Assembly (NCBI RefSeq): GCF_934190775.1 | Contig: NZ_CAKPTG010000015.1 | Coordinates: 5,416-69,415 of the forward strand | DNA length: 64,000 bases | Source of the DNA: an uncultured Phascolarctobacterium sp. | GTDB taxonomy: Bacteria; Bacillota; Negativicutes; Acidaminococcales; Acidaminococcaceae | Reading direction: 5' to 3' | In this document: positions 1 to 7,400 of the stretch, piece after piece | Position numbering within the stretch: the first letter of the stretch is position 1 | How the letters are laid out: the number at the start of each line of letters is the position of its first letter | Notes under the pieces: model-generated | The model's database searches: none | What the model saw: only the letters and a program-made list of their open reading frames with translations | What the model was told of the DNA's origin: nothing | Translations under genes and position numbers: made by a program

Positions 1-292
1 TGGTTGCAGCAACCAGGGAACCGGTCCATTTAATATCCAGGTCCAGTTCGTTTTGCAGCTCGTGGTACAGAGCGTTGCCACGAACGTTGGTAATAGCTTT
101 GAGGCTGCCGGTAGGAGCGTCAAAGCCAGCATGAAGAATTGCACTGTTAGCTTTAGTAGTGCCGATAGCGATGTCCGGCTCTTTTTCCAGCAGAACGCAT
201 TTCAGGTCATACTTGGAAAGCTCGCGCAATACAGCAGTACCTACAATGCCGCCACCAATAACGACTACATCAGCAGATTTTACAAATTCCAT
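1..292 (-). CDS. FAD-dependent oxidoreductase, N-terminal part only
   Basis: The reverse strand encodes about 97 residues from an ATG at 292 and runs off the left edge. A GGAAG-type ribosome site lies just upstream. Residues 8-20 form a Rossmann FAD-binding motif (VVVIGGGIVG), followed by LLEKEPD at the end of the second strand and the ANSAILHAGFDAP segment. That pattern is typical of glycerol-3-phosphate dehydrogenase/2-hydroxyglutarate oxidase-like (DAO superfamily) enzymes, which oxidise a hydroxy acid or glycerol phosphate with FAD. The substrate cannot be decided without the C-terminal part. GC content and codon use match the chromosomal core, unlike the AT-rich island that follows. Confidence 0.8.
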   Translation of the reverse strand, partial: MEFVKSADVVVIGGGIVGTAVLRELSKYDLKCVLLEKEPDIAIGTTKANSAILHAGFDAPTGSLKAITNVRGNALYHELQNELDLDIKWTGSLVAAT

Positions 293-419
293 TCCGTCAC
301 TTCCTTGCTGAATTTTCTCATAAAAATACATCTAAATTTTATCACAAATCTGCAAAAAATAGAAGAGGGAAGCGAAAATAAAAAGTCCATGGTGGGACAT
401 GATATGCCCCAAGGATACT

Positions 420-2324
420 CTATGCTAGTTTTTTACAAATACTGCTAATACAATCAAGTAAGTATTGTAGATGACGTCTTTTAAGTTTACTGTTAACCAA
501 TGGGACTTTCTTGCATAGTATGGTTTCCATTTCTCTAAATAACTCTAAATCTCCCGAACGGAAATCGTTTATGTTTTTCACATTAAGATAGTAATAACGT
601 AATATACCATTGATTTCTCTTATATTGCTGTTTGGTAAATTAATAAATTTGTCTATCATTTTAGAAGCAGGAATACAATTTAACATACTTTTTTTATCTC
701 CTAAAATAGAACTATCATCCTTTACTAACTCCCTAAAATGCTCAACAAAATCTTTTTCATCATCCAAAGCATATCTATATTTTTGCTTTTTTCTTTCAAG
801 AAAATTTTTTTCTACAATACTGTAAAGTTCTTCGTTAAACGCATTCGCTTTCGTATTACCACTATTGAAATAATGCCAACTGCTTGCATCAAATTCATCC
901 GCTCTAGCTTCTACATTTTTTATAATATCCTTTTTTAACAACTCTATTTTATGATTACTATCATCATATAAAGTTTCCATCAAAATAAACAAATTGCTTA
1001 AAATTCTCGGATATAATCCAAGACAATATTGATTTTCCTTAATATCATCTAACACTGAACCCAATCGTTTTTTTGCTTCAATGTCACTATCAAGACAATA
1101 AATAGAGTCTATTTTATCAGTATTATTTTTTATATCATTCATTTCGCCTAATACAAATCTCGTTATATCTTCTAAAAGAAGACCCTTGTTTAATGAATAA
1201 TCATAGATATACTGATTCACATATCTACTTAACCTTATATGATTATTTATATTAAAGTCTATCATATCTTTGGAAAAACCATCTGATGAAAACGGCTTTA
1301 CTACTACATCTCTATCTTTAGGAATAAAAACATCACTCATGCCATAATCTTTATACATAATAGAAACTGAAGTAACATTACATAAAACTAGTGCGATATA
1401 TCTGGAGTAATATTTCTTGTCTATTTTAGCATCATCAAAAGCTAATTCTATTTCATGCTCAAGCTCTTTGAATCTCTTTAAAACAAAAATTAAAGTTCTC
1501 AGATTATGGGAACCTACCCTAGAAAATAACTCTAAAACCTCACTTTTATATTCAATTAAGCAATCATAACAATGTGATTGTTTGCCAACTATATTATCTA
1601 ATATTTTTCGATAAACAGTTGATAAATCTGCAGCATACTTAATTGTAAAACCAACAACCTTTTCTTTGTATAAATTATAGTCATCTGTTAAGATTTTTTC
1701 CTCTGTATTGTTTACTGCTTTCTTATTATTGAAATTCTCATCATCTTTTTCTGCTTTTTTTAACAATGCTACTTCATTACAAACAATAATCACTTTCGCA
1801 TGATTCTGTTCAACCATCTCATCAAATAACCCTAATAATTCTATTTTATCTATCACAGAACGCTCAAAATCATCAAATATAAACACATAGTCAGCAAAAT
1901 TTATAGTATTTTTTTGTATATCACTGAAAAAAGCCTTGGCATTATCACCATTAGGAACTAACCTCAAGCCTTTATTGATAATACCAACAAAGACTGATGG
2001 TATCTGAGAAAACGAAGAACTTGCTTGTTTATTTGATATTTTAAGACCTATATTCACCTCTGCTCGCTTTTGCGCTCTTTTATTGGAATAGATGTTTAAC
2101 ACATGCATAGTAATAACATTGATTAAATCATCTACGCATTTTATTCCAAATAAGGAAATATAAATTACTGCTTTCATTTCTTCCAATACTGGTATTAATT
2201 CATTTTTTACAAAGTACGTTTTTCCAGATCCCCAACTACCATTCAACATAACAGCATAATCAGAATAACATTCATTAATATACACTTTTATTCCACTAAT
2301 TATTTCTTGTTGACTTTCAGACAT
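420..2324 (-). CDS. KAP-family P-loop NTPase, probable defence-island protein
   Basis: A 634-residue protein with Walker A GSWGSGKT at residues 29-36 and a Walker B-like strand YVFIFDDFERS at 146-156. The arrangement, with the P-loop very near the N-terminus after a short helix, is that of the KAP NTPase family. The C-terminal 400 residues are helical, charged and lack a nuclease or membrane motif that I recognise. It is the last gene of a leftward AT-rich group after vsr, a C5 methyltransferase and an Eco47II-type endonuclease, 73 bp downstream of the endonuclease. KAP and related NTPases recur in anti-phage loci, so a defence role is inferred, not shown. The start at 2324 has a GAGGTGATAAA ribosome site. 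Confidence 0.75.
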   Translation of the reverse strand: MSESQQEIISGIKVYINECYSDYAVMLNGSWGSGKTYFVKNELIPVLEEMKAVIYISLFGIKCVDDLINVITMHVLNIYSNKRAQKRAEVNIGLKISNKQASSSFSQIPSVFVGIINKGLRLVPNGDNAKAFFSDIQKNTINFADYVFIFDDFERSVIDKIELLGLFDEMVEQNHAKVIIVCNEVALLKKAEKDDENFNNKKAVNNTEEKILTDDYNLYKEKVVGFTIKYAADLSTVYRKILDNIVGKQSHCYDCLIEYKSEVLELFSRVGSHNLRTLIFVLKRFKELEHEIELAFDDAKIDKKYYSRYIALVLCNVTSVSIMYKDYGMSDVFIPKDRDVVVKPFSSDGFSKDMIDFNINNHIRLSRYVNQYIYDYSLNKGLLLEDITRFVLGEMNDIKNNTDKIDSIYCLDSDIEAKKRLGSVLDDIKENQYCLGLYPRILSNLFILMETLYDDSNHKIELLKKDIIKNVEARADEFDASSWHYFNSGNTKANAFNEELYSIVEKNFLERKKQKYRYALDDEKDFVEHFRELVKDDSSILGDKKSMLNCIPASKMIDKFINLPNSNIREINGILRYYYLNVKNINDFRSGDLELFREMETILCKKVPLVNSKLKRRHLQYLLDCISSICKKLA

Positions 2325-2350
2325 TTTATCACCTCTGACTTATAATCGAA

Positions 2351-2391
2351 AAGCCTAACCTGTAAAAAAAAAACTTCTACAAGCTAGGCTT
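2351..2391 (-). terminator. possible terminator/attenuator between endonuclease and KAP genes
   Basis: An inverted repeat with arms AAGCCTAACCTGTA and TACAAGCTAGGCTT has a T-rich loop on the minus strand and lies in the 73-bp gap between the two genes. The T-run sits in the loop, not after the stem, so it may not terminate efficiently; it could instead limit read-through into the KAP gene. Confidence 0.4.
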
Positions 2392-2397
2392 ATTTAA

Positions 2398-3219
2398 CTA
2401 TTGCTTGGCAAGCTTAGAGAAACCATTATATGTCGAAAATCCTAACATAAAAATTGCTATCTCCATAATCATATCTTTGTCTTCTACATTGCTTGCAGCA
2501 AGTCTTAATTCATCATATACAGTATCATGGGGTACTAAATTATTCCCATTGTTATCGACAACTTTTTGAATAATGGTAGGGAGTACCATACAAAGTTTAA
2601 AAAATGCATCTTCCTGACCAGTAACTAACTCATAAAACTTATCTATACTTACACGCCTGATAAGCTTATGTCCAACCCTTTGTCCGTCAACAGTTGTTTC
2701 CCATTTTATATTTTGGGATTTCTTAGCTATAGCTTCCACTAAAAAACATGCACAATCATCATCTTTCAATAATTGGTTCTGCATCTTGATAAAAGTTTTG
2801 CCAGCAGCAGATGAGTTCATAGTATTATGTTTATTTTTCATTTCAACATAAACGGTATGTACACAAGAACCATCAGGTAATATTATTCCTTCCGGATTTT
2901 TATAGATAACATCCCAACCACCTTCAGTGCCATTATCCGGTACATGGCATTTGTCAATATACTGAAATATACGTTGATGAAAATATCCAATATCATTATT
3001 GTTTGATTTATCACGCTGTCTGAAAATCTCATTACTGATAGTTTCTTTCCAATCAGCTTGGTAAACTGTCTTATCAAAAATAAGTTTAACAGGGTCGATA
3101 ATGTTTTTATTAAACCGTTGTACATCAAATGATTTTAATTTATCACCATATTTTTCAATGGTATCTTGAACATGCTTAGTAAAATCCTCTTCCGTAATAA
3201 AGCTTAAATTCCAAGTCAT
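2398..3219 (-). CDS. Eco47II-family type II restriction endonuclease
   Basis: A 273-residue protein that resembles the Eco47II restriction enzyme family (members cut GGNCC). Visible signatures are the N-terminal FNKNIIDPVKLIFDK segment (around residues 37-51) and a PD-(D/E)XK-like core in which GGWDVIYKNPEG is followed by VYVEMKNKHNTMNSS (around 125-136). Its start codon overlaps the stop of the upstream C5 methyltransferase (ATGA), so the two are translationally coupled. The methyltransferase is made first, which protects the host. Base composition is clearly more AT-rich than the core genome, which fits acquisition by transfer. The GGNCC specificity is inferred from the family. Confidence 0.85.
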   Translation of the reverse strand: MTWNLSFITEEDFTKHVQDTIEKYGDKLKSFDVQRFNKNIIDPVKLIFDKTVYQADWKETISNEIFRQRDKSNNNDIGYFHQRIFQYIDKCHVPDNGTEGGWDVIYKNPEGIILPDGSCVHTVYVEMKNKHNTMNSSAAGKTFIKMQNQLLKDDDCACFLVEAIAKKSQNIKWETTVDGQRVGHKLIRRVSIDKFYELVTGQEDAFFKLCMVLPTIIQKVVDNNGNNLVPHDTVYDELRLAASNVEDKDMIMEIAIFMLGFSTYNGFSKLAKQ

Positions 3220-4220
3220 AATCTTTCCAACGCCTCCTTGATTTTCAAACCGACTTCATAAGCCAAATTTACAGGTACAGCATTACCAACCTGTCTATAT
3301 TGTGAAGCAACACTGCCACAAAACTTCCAATCATCAGGAAATGTCTGACAACGCGCATTTTCACGAATAGTAAACGGTCTTGCTTCTAATGGATGACATC
3401 TATCTGTTTGTTTTTGGCTAGGTGATGTAAGTACCGTAAGAGAAGGTTCATCAAGACTCATTCTTCTCAATATTCCTGTTCTGCCACCCTCCATATCCCA
3501 ACAGCTTTTCATGTACTCTTTAGCTATCACAGGATCAATATCACGCCAATAACCACCAGGCGGTACTAGCTCAAAAATTTTAGTTTTATATTCAGAATAC
3601 AACGAGCCTTCACTTTTAGGGCAATCTAATAAAATATCTCTTAAAACAGGCTTATACTCATGTTGTTTTGGAAACTCAAAATATACTTTCCCTAACAAAT
3701 CATTGCGTATACCTATAGTTATTAATCGTTCCCGTTTTTGAGGTACGCCATAATTCCAAGCATTAAGAACTTCTTTTTGAATGGTATAACCAGCTTGCTC
3801 AAAGATAGCAGTCATAGTTTCATAAGTTTTACCTTTATTATGGCTCAATAAACCTCTGACATTTTCAAACAAAAACATTTTAGGCTGTAACTTTTCAAGA
3901 AACAAAGCATAATGATAAAAAAGAGTACCACGCGCATCCTCTAAACCTAATCGTTTTCCAGCATAAGAAAATGCTTGACAAGGTGCACCGCCAGACAATA
4001 AATCAAGTTCTCCTTTTTTTAAGCCAAAAAAATCAGTTAAATTTAGTGATGATATTTTAGCAACATCACCTTCAATAACATTCCAATATGGTCGATTTAT
4101 ACGCATTGTCGCACACGCATCTGCGTCAAATTCATTTAAAGCCAACGTGTGAAATCCTGCTTTTTCAATGCCGAGCGCCAGACCACCAGCACCAGCAAAT
4201 AACTCTATTGTAGTAAGCAT
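3216..4220 (-). CDS. DNA (cytosine-5) methyltransferase of the R-M system
   Basis: A 334-residue m5C methyltransferase with the canonical motif order: I (ELFAGAGGLALG, about 6-17), IV with the catalytic Cys (GGAPCQAFSYAGKR, about 77-90), VI (ENVRG), VIII (QKRERLITIGIR) and X (VGNAVPVNLA near the C-terminus). It transfers methyl from S-adenosylmethionine to a cytosine in the site cut by the adjoining endonuclease, presumably GGNCC. It is preceded by vsr and coupled to the endonuclease by a 4-nt overlap. At 334 residues the target-recognition region between motifs VIII and IX is of ordinary size for single-specificity enzymes. Confidence 0.93.
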   Translation of the reverse strand: MLTTIELFAGAGGLALGIEKAGFHTLALNEFDADACATMRINRPYWNVIEGDVAKISSLNLTDFFGLKKGELDLLSGGAPCQAFSYAGKRLGLEDARGTLFYHYALFLEKLQPKMFLFENVRGLLSHNKGKTYETMTAIFEQAGYTIQKEVLNAWNYGVPQKRERLITIGIRNDLLGKVYFEFPKQHEYKPVLRDILLDCPKSEGSLYSEYKTKIFELVPPGGYWRDIDPVIAKEYMKSCWDMEGGRTGILRRMSLDEPSLTVLTSPSQKQTDRCHPLEARPFTIRENARCQTFPDDWKFCGSVASQYRQVGNAVPVNLAYEVGLKIKEALERL

Positions 4221-4245
4221 CCTTACATATTATCCCCCTTAAATA

Positions 4246-4668
4246 TTATTGTCCAAAACTTTTCCTTATTGAAATATAACGAAGCACATCATCGATACAA
4301 TTAGGCAAATTGTTTTGAATATCATCCTCCCAAAAACGTAAAACAATCCACCCATTATCTCTTAATTCAATAGTATTTTCCAAATCACGTTCTACATTAC
4401 GCCTAATTTTTTCATTCCAATAACTGGAATTATGCTTTATAGGACGTTTCTGCAGCTCTTTACCATGCCAAAAATTTCCATCACAAAACACAGCAATCTT
4501 ATATTTAGTAATTACTATATCAGGGTGACAATCAAAAACCTTAAAATTTTTTCGGTATCTAATACCTTTATGCCACAATGCTTTTCTTAGGCGCACCTCT
4601 ATCCCAGTATCAGAACCTTTTATTGATTTCATTATCTTCGAACGCGTAATGGTTGTTTCCAGCTTCAT
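4246..4668 (-). CDS. vsr: very short patch repair endonuclease Vsr
   Basis: A 140-residue Vsr homologue: TRSKIMKSIKGSDTGIEVRLRKAL at the N-terminus, the Asp-containing FDCHPDIVI core strand, VFCDGNFWHGKE (Zn/active-site region) and WIVLRFWEDDI near the end. Vsr nicks 5' of T in T:G mismatches that arise when 5-methylcytosine deaminates, so it accompanies C5 methyltransferases such as the one 25 bp downstream. I place the start at the ATG at 4668, not the in-frame GTG at 4680, because a GTGGTG ribosome site lies 8-9 nt before the ATG. Confidence 0.93.
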   Translation of the reverse strand: MKLETTITRSKIMKSIKGSDTGIEVRLRKALWHKGIRYRKNFKVFDCHPDIVITKYKIAVFCDGNFWHGKELQKRPIKHNSSYWNEKIRRNVERDLENTIELRDNGWIVLRFWEDDIQNNLPNCIDDVLRYISIRKSFGQ

Positions 4669-4762
4669 TATATTCACCACACAAGTTGTGTTTGCTTATA
4701 TATTTTACCATATGTTTACAATTCTTTCGAGTAAACGAACTGTGAAATAGCATATAACATAC

Positions 4763-4819
4763 AAAAAAGCTGCTGCCATTTCAGTATTACTATAAGCAAA
4801 ACCGAAAATGGCAACAGCC
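4763..4819 (-). terminator. terminator after the PAP2 gene
   Basis: The minus strand carries a GC-containing stem (GCTGTTGCCATTT with AAATGGCAGCAGC) followed by six T residues. It lies immediately downstream of the PAP2 stop codon and separates that gene from the defence island. Confidence 0.75.
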
Positions 4820-4826
4820 TGAAATT

Positions 4827-5564
4827 TTACTCTCTCTTCTTCACAAACCATCTCAGCGGCAGCTTCTGTTCCAGCCAGCTGATAAAGATATCTGCCAACG
4901 GTGTCAGCAAAATCCAGCTTAAAACAAGCAGCACAAAGGAAACAGAGCCTACAAAAACATCGGTAAACCAATGTGCGCCACCCATAATGCGGGGAAGGGA
5001 AAAAATAACAAATACAGCAAGTGCTTTAATGAAAGCGTCCTTGCCGATATATTTCCACATATACACAGCAAATATCAACAGCATCATGCCATGGTCACCA
5101 GGGAAGCTGCTACCGGAGCGGTCCTTGGCAGGCCAGCCGCTCAGCTGGCTAACCCAGTTTACATTATGATACAGCTGATCAAAATAAACAGATGCACTCA
5201 CGCGATCAATCGGCAGTAATTTATCAAACTGCTTAATAATTACCGCGCTCACCAGCATAGCAACGCCGATGCAGAACAACCAGCGCTTACCTTCAACATT
5301 ACTTTTACGATAATAGCTGTAAAAAATCGCCAGCATCGCCACAAACGCCACCACATCAAAGGCACGCAGATTAACAAAAGCCGTAAAATACGTAAAGGCT
5401 GTTCCCTTAGCCAGCTGTTGGTTAAAGAAATAGAATACGCTCTGGTCAAGTGCCAGCCACGGTCCGTGATAGCCGGCGGTAGGGGTGCTTGCCAGCCAGC
5501 TGCCCAAAAGCAGTGCGCCCAGGATATTACAGATAATTATCCAGATCAGGTTATTTTTCTTCAT
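4827..5564 (-). CDS. PAP2-family membrane phosphatase
   Basis: A 245-residue integral membrane protein with five or six hydrophobic segments. The C-terminal half holds degenerate PAP2 phosphatase motifs: SGSSFPGDHGMM (C2-type, with the proton-donor His) and PRIMGGAHWFTDVFVG (C3-type, His nucleophile followed by Asp). Such enzymes dephosphorylate lipid phosphates or pyrophosphates (undecaprenyl-PP, phosphatidylglycerol-P or lipid A in diderms) at the outer face of the inner membrane; the substrate cannot be told here. The start at 5564 is preferred over upstream in-frame codons because of an ideal GAGGAG ribosome site 6 nt before it. Confidence 0.8.
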   Translation of the reverse strand: MKKNNLIWIIICNILGALLLGSWLASTPTAGYHGPWLALDQSVFYFFNQQLAKGTAFTYFTAFVNLRAFDVVAFVAMLAIFYSYYRKSNVEGKRWLFCIGVAMLVSAVIIKQFDKLLPIDRVSASVYFDQLYHNVNWVSQLSGWPAKDRSGSSFPGDHGMMLLIFAVYMWKYIGKDAFIKALAVFVIFSLPRIMGGAHWFTDVFVGSVSFVLLVLSWILLTPLADIFISWLEQKLPLRWFVKKRE

Positions 5565-5626
5565 ATAGTCTCCTCGTATTTCAAATTCCACTGTCCCTCA
5601 GATATCACCTAAAGTTCAGTTAACAA

Positions 5627-5653
5627 ATTTACGTAAATATGATACCATATAAT
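5627..5653 (+). promoter_or_regulatory. promoter with palindromic candidate operator
   Basis: A perfect 12-bp palindrome ATTTACGTAAAT (5627-5638) sits where a -35 element would be, 9 nt before a consensus TATAAT (5648-5653). It lies between the divergent PAP2 gene and the secreted protein gene at 5715. The palindrome may be a regulator site; the regulator is unknown. Confidence 0.5.
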
Positions 5654-5714
5654 TGAGGATTATATAAGTCTTTTCTGAGGATTTTTCCTATCAGCTTCCA
5701 AAGGAGTGAGAATT

Positions 5715-6275
5715 ATGCGCAAGCTGCTTTTACTGTTAACCTGCTTATTGATGTGCTGCTGCAGCGCGCTGGCGCTCGCCGCAGAAAAAACTAAGGCTGC
5801 AGATGATGCTGACTCAATCAAACCGATTGAAATCATCAGCGTAGCAGTAATGAATGAACGATTGCAGGCCGGCAGTAACGAAGACCTGCTATATGTAAAA
5901 ATTAAAGATGACAGGGTAGAGGTTTACCAAGGGTTGGCAACAGACCGCTCTTTGCGTAAGCAGTTGATTTTGGCCATGCCCAATACAGAAATGCTGCGCT
6001 TATATACCAATAACAAGGATACCTTTGCGCAGATGAACAAAATGCTCAGCGATTATGAAAGCTCCAATACCAACTTCAACGGCTATAAGATTATCACTGA
6101 TAAGGATACACCGAAAAAGCTGGACAACGGCGGTAAAATCTATCGCCTGTGGTTTATGAAGATTGAACGTGAAAAGCAAAGCCGCAGGGGTGGCTGGAAC
6201 TTCCCGATTGGCATAGGTATCGGCATTGGCGGCGGCCATCACCACCATGGCCCCTGGATTGGTGTAGGGTGGTAA
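5715..6275 (+). CDS. secreted protein with Gly/His-rich tail, function unknown
   Basis: A 186-residue protein starting at an ATG that follows AAGGAGTGAG by 5 nt. A hydrophobic signal peptide (MRKLLLLLTCLLMCCCSALALAAE) is probably cleaved after ALA. The mature part is an alpha/beta domain of about 125 residues that I do not recognise. The last 30 residues are Gly/His/Trp-rich (IGIGIGIGGG then HHHH), which suggests metal binding or a surface-exposed flexible tail. It is monocistronic, divergent from the PAP2 gene and ends at a bidirectional terminator. Confidence 0.75.
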   Translation: MRKLLLLLTCLLMCCCSALALAAEKTKAADDADSIKPIEIISVAVMNERLQAGSNEDLLYVKIKDDRVEVYQGLATDRSLRKQLILAMPNTEMLRLYTNNKDTFAQMNKMLSDYESSNTNFNGYKIITDKDTPKKLDNGGKIYRLWFMKIEREKQSRRGGWNFPIGIGIGIGGGHHHHGPWIGVGW

Positions 6276-6316
6276 AAAATATAGCGTTTGCCACACAAAA
6301 AACTTTAGAACAGCAA

Positions 6317-6352
6317 AAGAGCAGTCTGCATCTGCACAGACTGCTCTTCTTG
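6317..6352. terminator. bidirectional terminator
   Basis: Stem AAGAGCAGTCTG / CAGACTGCTCTT with a short loop, flanked by A-rich and T-rich sequence, between convergent genes ending at 6275 (plus) and 6362 (minus). Confidence 0.8.
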
Positions 6353-6361
6353 TATTTTAAA

Positions 6362-7351
6362 TTATTTACTTTCCAGCTTCATGCGACGTTCAGCAACACC
6401 GTTAAGGAAGTACAGCGCCAACCAGCAGCCAACATGAGATGCTGTTTGCAAAGTACCGTTTTCCGGATAAATTTCTACGAAATCCAGAGAGCAGGCACCG
6501 GCGAGAGCTGCCTCATGCACCATGCTCAACAGCTCATAGCTGGTCAGACCGCCCATATCTTGCGGGCCTTGCGGCATATAAGCAGCGTCCAGAGCATCGG
6601 CACAGATAGTAATATAAATTACTTCCGTATCCTTGGAAACTACAGCCAAAGCTTTTTTAATAGCGGCCTTCCAGCCTTCTTCTTTAATCTCGCGGCAGGG
6701 AATAACGGTAGCACCATATTTTTGGGCGTTTCTGTATTCCTGCTGATGATTACGCGGTCCGCGGATACCGATATGAGCAATCTTGGTTGCATCCATATTG
6801 GGGTCATTATACAGCTGGAAGAACGGAGAGCAACGAGAGTATTTGTCATCACCGAAGTTATCGTAGTTATCCAGATGTGCATCAAAATGCAGTACGCCTA
6901 CTTTTTTCGGATGGCGTTTAGCCATTTCGCTAATCAGCGGATAAGCGATACCATGGTCACCGCCTAAAACAATAGGCACACATTTGGCATCCAGCAGCTC
7001 GCCATATCTTTCACGAATCTGTGCAAAGGTAAATTCATAGTTACCATTTTGTACAGCAACGTCGCCATAATCACCACCGGTCAGATGTTCAAAAGAGTCA
7101 ATATCAAAATCAGGCAGATAGCCGGTATAGCGAATAGAAGCAGTACGGATGGATTTAGGACCATCAGTGCAGGAGGAATAACCGCCAATAGTGCAGCCGC
7201 CTTCCCAAGGCACACCCATAACAGCAACATCAACCTTCTTTAAATCTTCCTTGTTTTCCAATACAGGCAGATTCAAGAATGTCGGAACGCCACTATAAAT
7301 ATTAGTCGGTAAAAAATTAGGGTCATAGATAGTAGGTCTACTGTCTTTCAT
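6362..7351 (-). CDS. ureohydrolase (agmatinase/arginase family) with altered metal site
   Basis: A 329-residue ureohydrolase, the usual size for agmatinase-like enzymes that hydrolyse guanidino compounds to urea and an amine. Metal-site motifs are GGDHG (130-134) and DAHLD (157-161), with the catalytic-type Glu in DFVEIYP (E293). In the third motif, normally S-x-D-x-D-x-x-D-P, the sequence reads TICADALDA, so the first bridging Asp is Cys250 (TGT codon) while D252 and D255 remain. The enzyme may have a different metal or substrate, or reduced activity. It is the second gene of an operon with an Nramp-fold transporter, 49 bp downstream of it, under the promoter at 8736-8764. The substrate is undetermined. 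Confidence 0.85.
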   Translation of the reverse strand: MKDSRPTIYDPNFLPTNIYSGVPTFLNLPVLENKEDLKKVDVAVMGVPWEGGCTIGGYSSCTDGPKSIRTASIRYTGYLPDFDIDSFEHLTGGDYGDVAVQNGNYEFTFAQIRERYGELLDAKCVPIVLGGDHGIAYPLISEMAKRHPKKVGVLHFDAHLDNYDNFGDDKYSRCSPFFQLYNDPNMDATKIAHIGIRGPRNHQQEYRNAQKYGATVIPCREIKEEGWKAAIKKALAVVSKDTEVIYITICADALDAAYMPQGPQDMGGLTSYELLSMVHEAALAGACSLDFVEIYPENGTLQTASHVGCWLALYFLNGVAERRMKLESK

Positions 7352-7400
7352 TAAAATATCCTTCTTTCCTAGTCAAAAATTCACTATTTTATACATAAGA

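Noticed and set aside
53..448. 131-codon plus-strand frame at the left edge
   Set aside because: It is antisense to the FAD oxidoreductase start and runs into the KAP gene end; no ribosome site and no domain-like sequence.
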